Positions 19,008 to 26,429 of a stretch of DNA of 44,128 nt are shown here, piece by piece. Each line of letters begins with the position of its first letter. The first letter of the stretch is position 1. A model generated the notes under the pieces. It searched no databases. It saw only the letters and a list, made by a program, of their open reading frames with translations, and was not told where the DNA came from. The stretch is from a bacterium UBA4637 (GTDB lineage Bacteria; Bacteroidota; Bacteroidia; Bacteroidales; Bacteroidaceae), in the NCBI GenBank assembly GCA_002405875.1, contig DHMR01000030.1, positions 1 through 44,128 on the forward strand, written 5' to 3'. The position numbers were made by a program, and so were the translations under genes.

Positions 19008-19043
19008 GTTTGTGGGGAAACGCCTCCCACAAACGTATTTTTA
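19008..19043 (+). terminator. Intrinsic terminator between araB and the arabinofuranosidase gene
   Basis: GTTTGTGGG at 19008-19016 pairs with CCCACAAAC at 19026-19034 and is followed by GTATTTTTAAA. A weaker pair of arms, TTTTTCTGT (18951) and ACAGAAAAA (18984), lies just before it. The gap to the next start codon is only about 45 bases with no clear -7 element, so it may act as a leaky stop inside the operon. Confidence 0.65.
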
Positions 19044-19086
19044 AATAAACAAGAAACCTTCCTTTTAATTATAACAAAAAGACAAT

Positions 19087-20655
19087 ATGAATAGACTTTT
19101 CGCAACCGCCCTACTTTCTACAGCGGTCGCATTCTCGGCTCAAGCTCAGGATGTGACAGGTACAATCCATGCTAACCAAGGGAAACAGAAAATCTACAAG
19201 GAAATCTATGGACAATTCGCCGAACATCTCGGAAGCTGTATCTATGGTGGGCTTTGGGTAGGTCCTGACTCCAAGATTCCTAACACCCAAGGATACCGAA
19301 ACGACGTGCTCCAAGCCTTAAAGGAACTGAAAGTTCCAGTATTGAGATGGCCTGGAGGATGTTTCGCCGATGAGTATCATTGGATGGATGGCATCGGTCC
19401 TCGTGAAAAACGCCCTAAGATGCAAAACAACAACTGGGGTGGTACCATCGAGGACAACTCTTTTGGAACCCACGAGTTCTTAAACCTCTGTGAAATGCTG
19501 GGTTGCGAACCCTACATCAGTGGTAACGTGGGGTCAGGTACGGTTGAGGAATTGGCAAAGTGGGTGGAGTACATGACCAGTGATGGCGACACCCCAATGG
19601 CTAAGCTTCGCCGTCAGAATGGCCGCGACAAAGCTTGGAAGGTGAAGTTCCTGGGTGTCGGCAACGAGAGTTGGGGATGTGGTGGCAACATGCGACCAGA
19701 ATACTACTCAGACTTATTCCGACGCTACTCCGTATATTGCCGCAATTACGATGGCAACCAACTCTATAAGATTGCTTCTGGAGCAAGTGACTACGACTGG
19801 AATTGGACGAAAGTACTGATGGACCGCGTGGGACATCGCGCCAATGGTATCTCCTTACATTATTATACGGTAACAGGATGGAGCGGCAGCAAGGGCTCTG
19901 CAACCAAATTCAGCAACGACGATTATTATTGGACCATGGGCAAATGCCTTGGCATCGAGGATGTCATCAAGAAGCATGAAGCCATCATGGACAAGGCCGA
20001 CCCTAAGAAGCAAATCGGATTGCTCGTCGACGAATGGGGAACTTGGTGGGATGAGGAACCGGGGACCATCAAGGGGCATCTTTATCAACAGAACAGCATG
20101 AGAGATGCTTTCGTGGCAGCCCTTTCCTTGAATGTATTCCATCGCCACTGCGACCGTATTCGTATGGCAAACATAGCCCAAGTGGTCAACGTACTCCAGT
20201 CCATGATTTTGACGGACACCAAGGGTACCGGGCACATGGTCTTAACACCTACTTATCATGTATTTAATATGTATAAGGACTTCCAAGAGGCAACTTATTT
20301 GCCAATGGATGTCAAATGCGACTCCATGGAAGTACGTGGCGACAGCCATGCCAAAGATGGCAGAAAGATACCATTGGTCTCAACCTCAGCAGCCAAGAAA
20401 GCTGACGGAACCATCGTCGTATCTCTAGCCAATGTAAGTTTGGACAAGGCACAGGAGGTTGAGTTTACACTGGATGGAGTTACCCCTAAGGCAACGGCAG
20501 GTCAGATACTCACTTGCAAGAAGATAAGTGATTTCAATGACTTCGAACACCCTGATGTAGTAAAACCAACTGCTTTCAAGGATGCTAAATTAAAGAAAAG
20601 CACCTTAAAAGTAAAGATTCCTGCAAAATCTATTGTGGTTTTGAAAATAAAATAG
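19087..20655 (+). CDS. abfA: GH51 alpha-L-arabinofuranosidase, exported
   Basis: The 522-residue protein has a Sec signal peptide (MNRLFATALLSTAVAFSAQA, cleavage after AQA near residue 20). It removes terminal arabinofuranose units from arabinans or arabinoxylan fragments with retention. The substrate pocket motif RWPGGCFADEYHW (88-99), the acid/base Glu194 in GVGNESWGCGG and the nucleophile Glu316 in LVDEWGTWW are present. The final 150 residues form the C-terminal beta domain of GH51. No glycan-import pair (SusC/SusD) is nearby, so it probably acts on small fragments in the periplasm. Its 3' end contains the promoter of the transketolase gene. Confidence 0.94.
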   Translation: MNRLFATALLSTAVAFSAQAQDVTGTIHANQGKQKIYKEIYGQFAEHLGSCIYGGLWVGPDSKIPNTQGYRNDVLQALKELKVPVLRWPGGCFADEYHWMDGIGPREKRPKMQNNNWGGTIEDNSFGTHEFLNLCEMLGCEPYISGNVGSGTVEELAKWVEYMTSDGDTPMAKLRRQNGRDKAWKVKFLGVGNESWGCGGNMRPEYYSDLFRRYSVYCRNYDGNQLYKIASGASDYDWNWTKVLMDRVGHRANGISLHYYTVTGWSGSKGSATKFSNDDYYWTMGKCLGIEDVIKKHEAIMDKADPKKQIGLLVDEWGTWWDEEPGTIKGHLYQQNSMRDAFVAALSLNVFHRHCDRIRMANIAQVVNVLQSMILTDTKGTGHMVLTPTYHVFNMYKDFQEATYLPMDVKCDSMEVRGDSHAKDGRKIPLVSTSAAKKADGTIVVSLANVSLDKAQEVEFTLDGVTPKATAGQILTCKKISDFNDFEHPDVVKPTAFKDAKLKKSTLKVKIPAKSIVVLKIK

Positions 20656-20663
20656 TATATTTG
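20633..20663 (+). promoter_or_regulatory. Promoter of transketolase, overlapping the end of the arabinofuranosidase gene
   Basis: TATATTTG at 20656-20663 is a perfect TAnnTTTG element starting right after the TAG stop. TTG at 20633-20635, 20 bases upstream, lies in the last codons of the GH51 gene. Confidence 0.65.
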
Positions 20664-20742
20664 TCGGTGAATACATAAACAACAGATGTTCACCCGTCAA
20701 TTCGAACAGAAAGAAATTAAATATAAAAAACATTTTGTGGTT

Positions 20743-22764
20743 ATGAACGACATTAAAGTTATGAATCATGCAGCCGACAACATTCGAATCTTGGCTGCTT
20801 CTATGGTAGAAAAGGCAAACTCGGGTCACCCAGGTGGTGCTATGGGTGGTGCAGACTTCATCAATGTTCTCTTCTCTGAGTTCTTGGTATATGATCCATC
20901 AGACCCTACTTGGACTGGCCGCGACCGTTTCTTCCTCGACCCAGGTCACATGAGCCCAATGCTCTATTCCGGGCTCTGCTTGCGTGGATTCTTCACATTG
21001 GAAGACCTTCAGCAGTTCCGTCAGTGGGGTTCTGTAACTCCTGGACACCCAGAGCTTGACGTAAACCGTGGTATCGAGAACTCATCTGGTCCTCTTGGCC
21101 AGGGTCATGCAATCGCAGCAGGTGCTGCTGTAGCCGAGAAGTTCTTGGAGGCTCGCCTTGGCTCAACCATGATGCAGCATAAGATCTACGCATACATTTC
21201 TGATGGTGCTGTAGAGGAAGAGATTTCTCAGGGTGTAGGCCGTATCGCAGGTACACTTGGTTTGAACAACCTCATCATGTTCTATGACTCTAACGACATC
21301 CAGCTTTCAACAGAATGCGGTGTTGTTATGAAGGAAGATACAGAAATGAAGTACAAGGCTTGGGGCTGGAATGTCATCAAGATCAACGGTAATGACGTAG
21401 CCCAGATTCGCGAAGCTTTGACTGCCGCACAGAAAGAAACAGACCGCCCTACTCTCATCATCGGCAAGACCATCATGGGTAAAGGTGCCTTGAAGGCTGA
21501 TGGCTCTAGCTATGAGGCTAGCATCAAAACTCACGGCGCTCCTCTCGGTGGCGAGGCTTATGTCAACACCATCAAGCATCTCGGTGGCGACCCAACCAAT
21601 CCATTCGTTATCTTCGACGACGTGAAAGAACTCTATGCAAAGCGTGCCGAGGAGTTGAAGAAGATTGTTGCCGAGCGCAAGGCAGCCGAGGCTGAATGGC
21701 GCAAGGCTAACCCAGAGAAAGCCGCTCAGATGGACGAGTGGTTCAGCGGCAAGGCTCCTAAGATCGACTGGAGCAAGGTTGAGCAGAAGGAAGGCTCAGC
21801 TACACGTGCAGCTTCCGCAGCATGTCTCGGTGTATTGGCAGAGCAGGTTCCTAACATGATTTGTGCTTCTGCCGACCTCTCCAACTCGGACAAGACGGAC
21901 GGTTTCTTGAAAAAGACCCATAGTCTCGTTCGTGGAGACTTCTCGGGTGCATTCTTCCAGGCAGGTGTTGCAGAATTGACCATGGCAGACATGTGTATCG
22001 GTATGATGCTCCACGGTGGTGTCATTGCAGCCATGGGTACATTCTTCGTATTCTCCGACTACATGAAGCCTGCTGTTCGTTTGGCTGCCTTGATGCAGGT
22101 TCCTGTGAAATTCATCTGGACTCACGATGCATTCCGTGTGGGTGAGGACGGACCAACCCACGAGCCAGTTGAGCAGGAAGCACAGATTCGCTTGATGGAG
22201 AAATTGAAGAACCATGCCGGCAAGGACAGCGTGCGCGTATTCCGTCCTGCCGATGCTGACGAGACGACCGTTTGCTGGAAACTCGCTATGGAGAACATCG
22301 ATACTCCTACCGCCTTGATTTTCTCTCGTCAAGGTATCGCTAAATTGCCAGAGGGAACTGATTACGAGCAGGCAGCCAAGGGTGCTTACATCGTAGCAGG
22401 TAGCGACGAGAATCCTGATGTAATCTTGGTAGCTAGTGGTTCTGAGGTTTCAACTTTGGAGGCAGGTTGCCCAGCCTTGCGTGCCGACGGCATCAAGGTA
22501 CGTGTCGTAAGTGCCCCATCCGAGGGCTTGTTCCGTAGCCAAAGCAAGGAATATCAGGAGAGCGTATTGCCAAAGAACGCCAAGATCTTCGGTATGACAG
22601 CAGGTTTGCCTGTCACTCTTCAGGGTCTCGTAGGGGCCAATGGTAAAATCTGGGGAATGGAGAGTTTCGGCTTCTCCGCACCTTACAAGGTTCTCGACGA
22701 GAAGTTGGGCTACACAGGTGAGAATGTTTACAAGCAAGTAAAGGCATTCTTGGCTGAAGCATAA
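20743..22764 (+). CDS. tkt: Transketolase
   Basis: A 673-residue thiamine-diphosphate enzyme that moves two-carbon units from xylulose-5-phosphate in the pentose phosphate pathway. The N-terminal signature GHPGGAMGGADF and LDPGHMSPMLYSGL are present. The cofactor segment reads SDGAVEEEIS, where many transketolases have GDGxxxEGIS. The pyrimidine domain has TMADMCIGMMLHGG and VRVGEDGPTHEPVEQE, followed by the C-terminal domain. The ATG at 20743 (MNDIKVMNHAADN) fits the family; the frame stays open to 20686. The gene has its own promoter yet follows the arabinose genes, whose product xylulose-5-phosphate it uses. Confidence 0.95.
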   Translation: MNDIKVMNHAADNIRILAASMVEKANSGHPGGAMGGADFINVLFSEFLVYDPSDPTWTGRDRFFLDPGHMSPMLYSGLCLRGFFTLEDLQQFRQWGSVTPGHPELDVNRGIENSSGPLGQGHAIAAGAAVAEKFLEARLGSTMMQHKIYAYISDGAVEEEISQGVGRIAGTLGLNNLIMFYDSNDIQLSTECGVVMKEDTEMKYKAWGWNVIKINGNDVAQIREALTAAQKETDRPTLIIGKTIMGKGALKADGSSYEASIKTHGAPLGGEAYVNTIKHLGGDPTNPFVIFDDVKELYAKRAEELKKIVAERKAAEAEWRKANPEKAAQMDEWFSGKAPKIDWSKVEQKEGSATRAASAACLGVLAEQVPNMICASADLSNSDKTDGFLKKTHSLVRGDFSGAFFQAGVAELTMADMCIGMMLHGGVIAAMGTFFVFSDYMKPAVRLAALMQVPVKFIWTHDAFRVGEDGPTHEPVEQEAQIRLMEKLKNHAGKDSVRVFRPADADETTVCWKLAMENIDTPTALIFSRQGIAKLPEGTDYEQAAKGAYIVAGSDENPDVILVASGSEVSTLEAGCPALRADGIKVRVVSAPSEGLFRSQSKEYQESVLPKNAKIFGMTAGLPVTLQGLVGANGKIWGMESFGFSAPYKVLDEKLGYTGENVYKQVKAFLAEA

Positions 22765-22782
22765 TTTTCGACGATGATAAAG

Positions 22783-22811
22783 GGCTCGCCCTGGGGCGAG
22801 CCTATTTTTTA
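22783..22811 (+). terminator. Intrinsic terminator between tkt and rpiB
   Basis: GGCTCGCC at 22783-22790 pairs perfectly with GGCGAGCC at 22795-22802 around a CTGG loop, followed by TATTTTTTA. It fills most of the 70-base gap, and rpiB has no clear promoter of its own, so read-through is probable. Confidence 0.75.
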
Positions 22812-22834
22812 TTAACCATTTAAAAGTTAACACT

Positions 22835-23278
22835 ATGGAAGTTAAGACAGTAGGTTTGGCATGCGACCACGCAGGTTTCCCAATGAAACAGTTCGTATTG
22901 CAGTATTTGGAGAAAAAAGGTTATCCTGTAAAGGATTATGGTACATACAGTGACGAGAGCGTCGATTATCCAGACTTCGCCCATCCATTGGCAGAAGGAA
23001 TCGAGAGCGGCGAAGTTTATCCAGGTATCGGTATCTGTGGCAGTGGCGAGGGCATGGCCATGACACTCAACAAGCACCAAGGTGTTCGTGCAGGTTTGGC
23101 ATGGAACAAGGACATCGCTCAGCTCATACGTCAGCACAATGACGCCAACTGTATTGTACTTCCAGGTCGTTTCATCGACAACAAGACAGCCGAAGCTATC
23201 TTGGATGAGTTCTTCAGTGCGACCTTCGAAGGCGGCCGTCATGAGCGCCGTGTCAAGAAGATTCCTGTACAGAAGTAA
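22835..23278 (+). CDS. rpiB: Ribose-5-phosphate isomerase B
   Basis: A 147-residue RpiB/LacA/LacB-family enzyme that interconverts ribose-5-phosphate and ribulose-5-phosphate. The substrate loop CDHAGF (10-15), the YPDFA segment and the active-site cysteine in GIGICGSGEGMAM (Cys68) are visible. Asn/Arg residues in the C-terminal part (LPGRFIDN) bind phosphate in the family. It follows transketolase across a terminator-like hairpin, forming a small pentose-phosphate pair attached to the arabinose cluster. Confidence 0.95.
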   Translation: MEVKTVGLACDHAGFPMKQFVLQYLEKKGYPVKDYGTYSDESVDYPDFAHPLAEGIESGEVYPGIGICGSGEGMAMTLNKHQGVRAGLAWNKDIAQLIRQHNDANCIVLPGRFIDNKTAEAILDEFFSATFEGGRHERRVKKIPVQK

Positions 23279-23326
23279 AGGTTTGAAGTTTCATTCTGCA
23301 GGAAACATGCGAATAAAACTCATTAG

Positions 23327-23385
23327 AACGGTAAAAATAAAAGCCTATTGGATGCACCATCGGATGGGCTTTTATTTTTACCGTT
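23327..23385. terminator. Perfect 19-base inverted repeat after rpiB
   Basis: AACGGTAAAAATAAAAGCC at 23327-23345 is exactly complementary to the segment at 23367-23385. The distal arm is followed by T-rich sequence (TTCATTTTTATC). Rpi read-through should stop here. Confidence 0.8.
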
Positions 23386-23420
23386 TCATTTTTATCAACC
23401 CATTTTTTATCGTCTCTTTT

Positions 23421-23451
23421 TTTGTCGTTTCATTTTTTTAGTGTACCTTTG
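23421..23451 (+). promoter_or_regulatory. Promoter of the YhcH-family gene
   Basis: TTTG at 23421-23424 and TACCTTTG at 23444-23451 are spaced by 19 bases, a full match to the Bacteroidota promoter form. The start codon is at 23502. Confidence 0.65.
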
Positions 23452-23501
23452 CAGCACTATTGCTAGGAAACAATATATTACAAATCAAAAATAAAACAAA
23501 A

Positions 23502-24191
23502 ATGAAAAAGATTATTCTAGGCATTTCCCTCCTGCTATCTTTGTCATCTTCGGTCATGGCACAAGATACCTCATCATCCTGTTGTAAATCTCAAGCAGCT
23601 TCATGTTGCAAGGGTTCCAAGGGCTATTATACTCAATATTATGGCAACAATCCTAAGTTGATAAAAGAAGCAGAGGAATGGGTAGCATCGGGCGCTTGGC
23701 AGAACGGATTCACCCAAGCCCGCCCTCATCATAGTGTCAACCTCGTCGACTTCTACCTCCAATACAAAAAAAATCCAGAACAATGGAAAGCTCTCTTTGA
23801 GTATCTTGCCAAGACCGACTTGCTGAGCATTCCTGGTGGCAAACATGCTATTCCCGGCACTTCTCTGGTAGTCAGCGTAGAGGACAGCAAGAATGAACCT
23901 TTGGAGAAGAGAGGTTCCGAAAGCCACAACCACCACATCGACTTTCAATACGTGGTGAAAGGCGTGGAGCGTTTTGGTATTATCGACCACTATACGAGCA
24001 AGCCTAACTGCAAGTATCGCCCAGATGTCATCCATTATGATTACAAGAGATGCCGCACCAAGTTCTACGACAGCACACCGGACGAGTTTTTCATCTTTTT
24101 CCCTCGTGACTGGCACATCGCCAAGGTTGCCAACGACACGGATAACCAAAACATCCGTGTCATTGTCATCAAGGTAGATTACAAAGACTGA
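23502..24191 (+). CDS. Exported YhcH/YjgK/YiaL-family protein with a double-cysteine N-terminus
   Basis: The 229-residue protein has a Sec signal (MKKIILGISLLLSLSSSVMAQ). Right after the expected cleavage site comes a Ser/Cys segment with two CC pairs eight residues apart (CCKSQAASCC). The rest matches the YhcH/YjgK/YiaL (DUF386) cupin-like family, whose members act on or bind sugars such as in sialic acid and beta-galactoside pathways; ESHNHHIDFQYVVKG is the clearest motif. Most family members known to me are cytoplasmic and near 150 residues, so this is a longer exported form. It has its own promoter and is followed by a hairpin. The substrate is unknown. Confidence 0.8.
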   Translation: MKKIILGISLLLSLSSSVMAQDTSSSCCKSQAASCCKGSKGYYTQYYGNNPKLIKEAEEWVASGAWQNGFTQARPHHSVNLVDFYLQYKKNPEQWKALFEYLAKTDLLSIPGGKHAIPGTSLVVSVEDSKNEPLEKRGSESHNHHIDFQYVVKGVERFGIIDHYTSKPNCKYRPDVIHYDYKRCRTKFYDSTPDEFFIFFPRDWHIAKVANDTDNQNIRVIVIKVDYKD

Positions 24192-24200
24192 TATAAAATG

Positions 24201-24242
24201 TGAATCATAAGCTATGATTAAGTAATCAAAGCTTATGATTCA
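24201..24242. terminator. Nearly perfect 42-base palindrome between convergent genes
   Basis: TGAATCATAAGCT at 24201-24213 pairs exactly with AGCTTATGATTCA at 24230-24242, and the loop itself contains TGATTA and TAATCA as a further stem. It sits between the convergent YhcH-family gene and the small membrane protein gene. Confidence 0.7.
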
Positions 24243-24270
24243 TTAAAAGTGGCTAAACTGCCAGAGCACT

Positions 24271-24555
24271 CTACTCATGCAGCGTAACCTTCTCAGCCGC
24301 AATATCCACGATTTTCTTTCGGCGAGCTACACCTATTATATAATGTGCCTCCTTGGAGCTGCAATGGAAAAATTTCTTCACAGCCTTCACGAGGTCTTCC
24401 TTCTTGACAGAAGAAACACCTTCGGGATAAGCACTCCGGACAGCTTTTTCGATGTCCGCCATTTTGTACTCTACATGCTTCTTGTGATGGTACAAAGATA
24501 CGACTAGGAGTACGACCACCACAAAGACAATCAAAATAAATGTAACTAGACTCAT
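24271..24555 (-). CDS. 94-residue single-pass membrane protein, unknown function
   Basis: The product starts with one membrane segment (residues 4-21, MSLVTFILIVFVVVVLLVV) and continues with a charged, helical domain of about 70 residues (KMADIEKAVRSAYPEG, then EDLVKAVKKFFHCSSKEAHYI and RRKKIVDI). The order of helices loosely suggests a small helical or winged-helix fold, but I do not recognise a family. A good promoter lies upstream and a palindrome downstream, so it is a transcription unit of its own, which supports it being a real gene. Confidence 0.7.
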   Translation of the reverse strand: MSLVTFILIVFVVVVLLVVSLYHHKKHVEYKMADIEKAVRSAYPEGVSSVKKEDLVKAVKKFFHCSSKEAHYIIGVARRKKIVDIAAEKVTLHE

Positions 24556-24601
24556 GGTATAATTGTTTAAATGTTTGTTTATCTTTTCAGTTTTAATGTC
24601 G

Positions 24602-24631
24602 CAAATATACTACTTTATTTTTAAAAGACAA
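24602..24631 (-). promoter_or_regulatory. Promoter of the 94-residue membrane protein gene
   Basis: On the minus strand TATATTTG (plus 24602-24609) is a perfect -7 element, with TTG (plus 24629-24631) 19 bases upstream. The leader is about 45 bases. Confidence 0.6.
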
Positions 24632-24641
24632 GTTTTTTCTA

Positions 24642-24677
24642 TCATTTTTTTGCAAAAAACGTCATTTTTTGCAAAAA
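24642..24677. repeat. Twin TTTTTTGCAAAAA palindromes between divergent promoters
   Basis: TCATTTTTTTGCAAAAA at 24642-24658 and TCATTTTTTGCAAAAA at 24662-24677 are direct repeats, each centred on a GC flanked by T and A runs and so nearly self-complementary. Centres are 19 bases apart. They lie between the divergent promoters of the small membrane protein and the SLC13 transporter. Confidence 0.5.
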
Positions 24678-24711
24678 TTCTCATGATTAACTGAAATTGT
24701 TCGATGTTTAT

Positions 24712-24742
24712 TTTGTTTTTTCGAAAATATTGTGTACATTTG
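24712..24742 (+). promoter_or_regulatory. Promoter of the SLC13 transporter gene
   Basis: TTTG at 24712-24715 and TACATTTG at 24735-24742 are spaced by 19 bases. The start codon follows at 24772. Confidence 0.65.
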
Positions 24743-24771
24743 CCCCCATAACCATCTAAAACCTAGAGAAT

Positions 24772-26241
24772 ATGCAAGAAACCGTGAAAAAAGTTTTGAG
24801 CGGCGATTTCAATCGCAAAAAGGCGCTGATGTTCCTCATCACTGCCTTGCTCACCATCTTAGTTTGGAACCTCCCCATTGATTGTTTTGGCATAGAAGGT
24901 CTTACCGTCGTTCAACGACGCGTCATCGCCATCTTTGTCATGGCGGTCATGCTTTGGCTTACGGAAGCCATTCCGGCTTGGGCCACCTCCGTCGTCATCA
25001 TCTTCGTACTCCTATTTGGCGTATCCGACTCCGCCTTCAACATCATGCAAGGATCCGAGGGCGAATATGGCAATCTCCTGGAATACCAAGGTATCATGGC
25101 CTGTTTTGCCGACCCGACCATCATCCTTTTCCTGGGTGGTTTTGTGATGGCCATCGCCGCCACCAAGAGTGGGCTCGACGTACTCATGGCCAAGACCCTC
25201 ATAGCTCCATTTGGCAAGAAATCAGAGAATGTGTTGCTAGGTTTCATGCTGATCACGGGCATTTTCTCGATGTTCATCTCCAACACAGCGACAGCTGCCA
25301 TGATGCTCACCTTCCTAACGCCAGTGTTCAAGGCTTTGCCTGCCAACGGCAAGGGAAGAGTGGCACTGACGATGGCCATCCCAATTGGTGCCAACCTCGG
25401 TGGCATGGGAACGCCTATCGGAACACCACCTAACGCCTTCGCCTACAAAGTGCTGACGGCGAAAGACGGTCTCAACCTGGACCTCGGCTTCGGTGACTGG
25501 ATGATGATCATGATACCGATGGTGCTCATCATGCTGATTTTGGCATGGTTCATCATCCGAAAGATGTTCCCATTCTCCCAAAAGACCATCGAACTGTCTA
25601 TCGAGGGCGACATCAAGTTCAATTGGCGCACCCTTGTGGTAGCGGGAACCTTCATATTAACCATCCTACTTTGGATTTTCGGAAAAGACTATCTCGGCAT
25701 CAACGCCAACACCGTAGCCATGCTCCCTATCGCAGTTTTTGCCTTTACGGGAGTTATCACTGCCGACGACCTGAAGGAAATCGACTGGGCGGTCATCTGG
25801 ATGGTGGCGGGCGGTTTTGCCCTCGGTCTTGCCATGAATGGAACAGGGTTGGCAGAGAATGCCGTCAAGAGCATTCCGTTTGACAGTTTCAACCCATTCG
25901 TCATCATGGTTGTGTCAGGACTCGTCTGCTTCGCCTTGAGTAATTTCATATCCAACACGGCAACTGCAGCCCTGTTGATACCAATCCTGACCGTTGTTTG
26001 TGCTGGCATGGGCGACTCGCTGAACAGCATTGGTGGCACATCTACTATTATAATAGGTGTAGCCGTAGCAGCCTCATGCGCCATGTCCCTGCCTATCTCC
26101 ACACCTCCAAATGCCATCGCCTACTCCACTGGACTCATCCAGCAGACCGACATGGCCAAGGCAGGATTCACCATTGGTGTCATCAGCATGATCATTGGAT
26201 ATGCGGTGCTCATCACCTTCTGCAAAATGGGTATACTTTAG
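24772..26241 (+). CDS. SLC13/DASS-family sodium-coupled carboxylate transporter
   Basis: A 489-residue inner-membrane protein with many hydrophobic segments. The two inverted halves each carry the DASS substrate/sodium motif: FISNTATAAMML near residue 165 and FISNTATAALLI near 390. Each is followed by a proline-rich loop (PIGTPPNAFAY and PISTPPNAIAYSTG). Characterised relatives such as VcINDY import dicarboxylates (succinate, malate, fumarate) or citrate with Na+; some move sulfate. The substrate here is not fixed by sequence. It has its own promoter and a terminator hairpin. Confidence 0.9.
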   Translation: MQETVKKVLSGDFNRKKALMFLITALLTILVWNLPIDCFGIEGLTVVQRRVIAIFVMAVMLWLTEAIPAWATSVVIIFVLLFGVSDSAFNIMQGSEGEYGNLLEYQGIMACFADPTIILFLGGFVMAIAATKSGLDVLMAKTLIAPFGKKSENVLLGFMLITGIFSMFISNTATAAMMLTFLTPVFKALPANGKGRVALTMAIPIGANLGGMGTPIGTPPNAFAYKVLTAKDGLNLDLGFGDWMMIMIPMVLIMLILAWFIIRKMFPFSQKTIELSIEGDIKFNWRTLVVAGTFILTILLWIFGKDYLGINANTVAMLPIAVFAFTGVITADDLKEIDWAVIWMVAGGFALGLAMNGTGLAENAVKSIPFDSFNPFVIMVVSGLVCFALSNFISNTATAALLIPILTVVCAGMGDSLNSIGGTSTIIIGVAVAASCAMSLPISTPPNAIAYSTGLIQQTDMAKAGFTIGVISMIIGYAVLITFCKMGIL

Positions 26242-26306
26242 AAAACTTCCCACCTAGCATCCCGCAGATTTTCAACTTTGCATTCTTTAATAAAGTATAA
26301 ATAAGT

Positions 26307-26352
26307 AAGACTCCACCAATTATTCCTAGGGATAATTTTGTGGAGTCTTTAT
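26307..26352 (+). terminator. Terminator after the transporter gene, overlapping the next promoter
   Basis: AAGACTCCAC at 26307-26316 pairs with GTGGAGTCTT at 26340-26349, with an inner stem AATTATTCC/GGATAATT, and is followed by TATTTTG. Its distal arm overlaps the -33 element of the following gene. Confidence 0.75.
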
Positions 26353-26367
26353 TTTGTATTACCTTTG
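26337..26367 (+). promoter_or_regulatory. Promoter of the pantothenate kinase gene
   Basis: TTTG at 26337-26340 and TACCTTTG at 26360-26367 are spaced by 19 bases. The -33 element lies in the loop-distal part of the preceding terminator. Confidence 0.65.
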
Positions 26368-26429
26368 CACCCGCAAATCCTAATATACAAGAAAAACAGG
26401 AGAAGCACGAAACAAGCAATTCAAAACAA

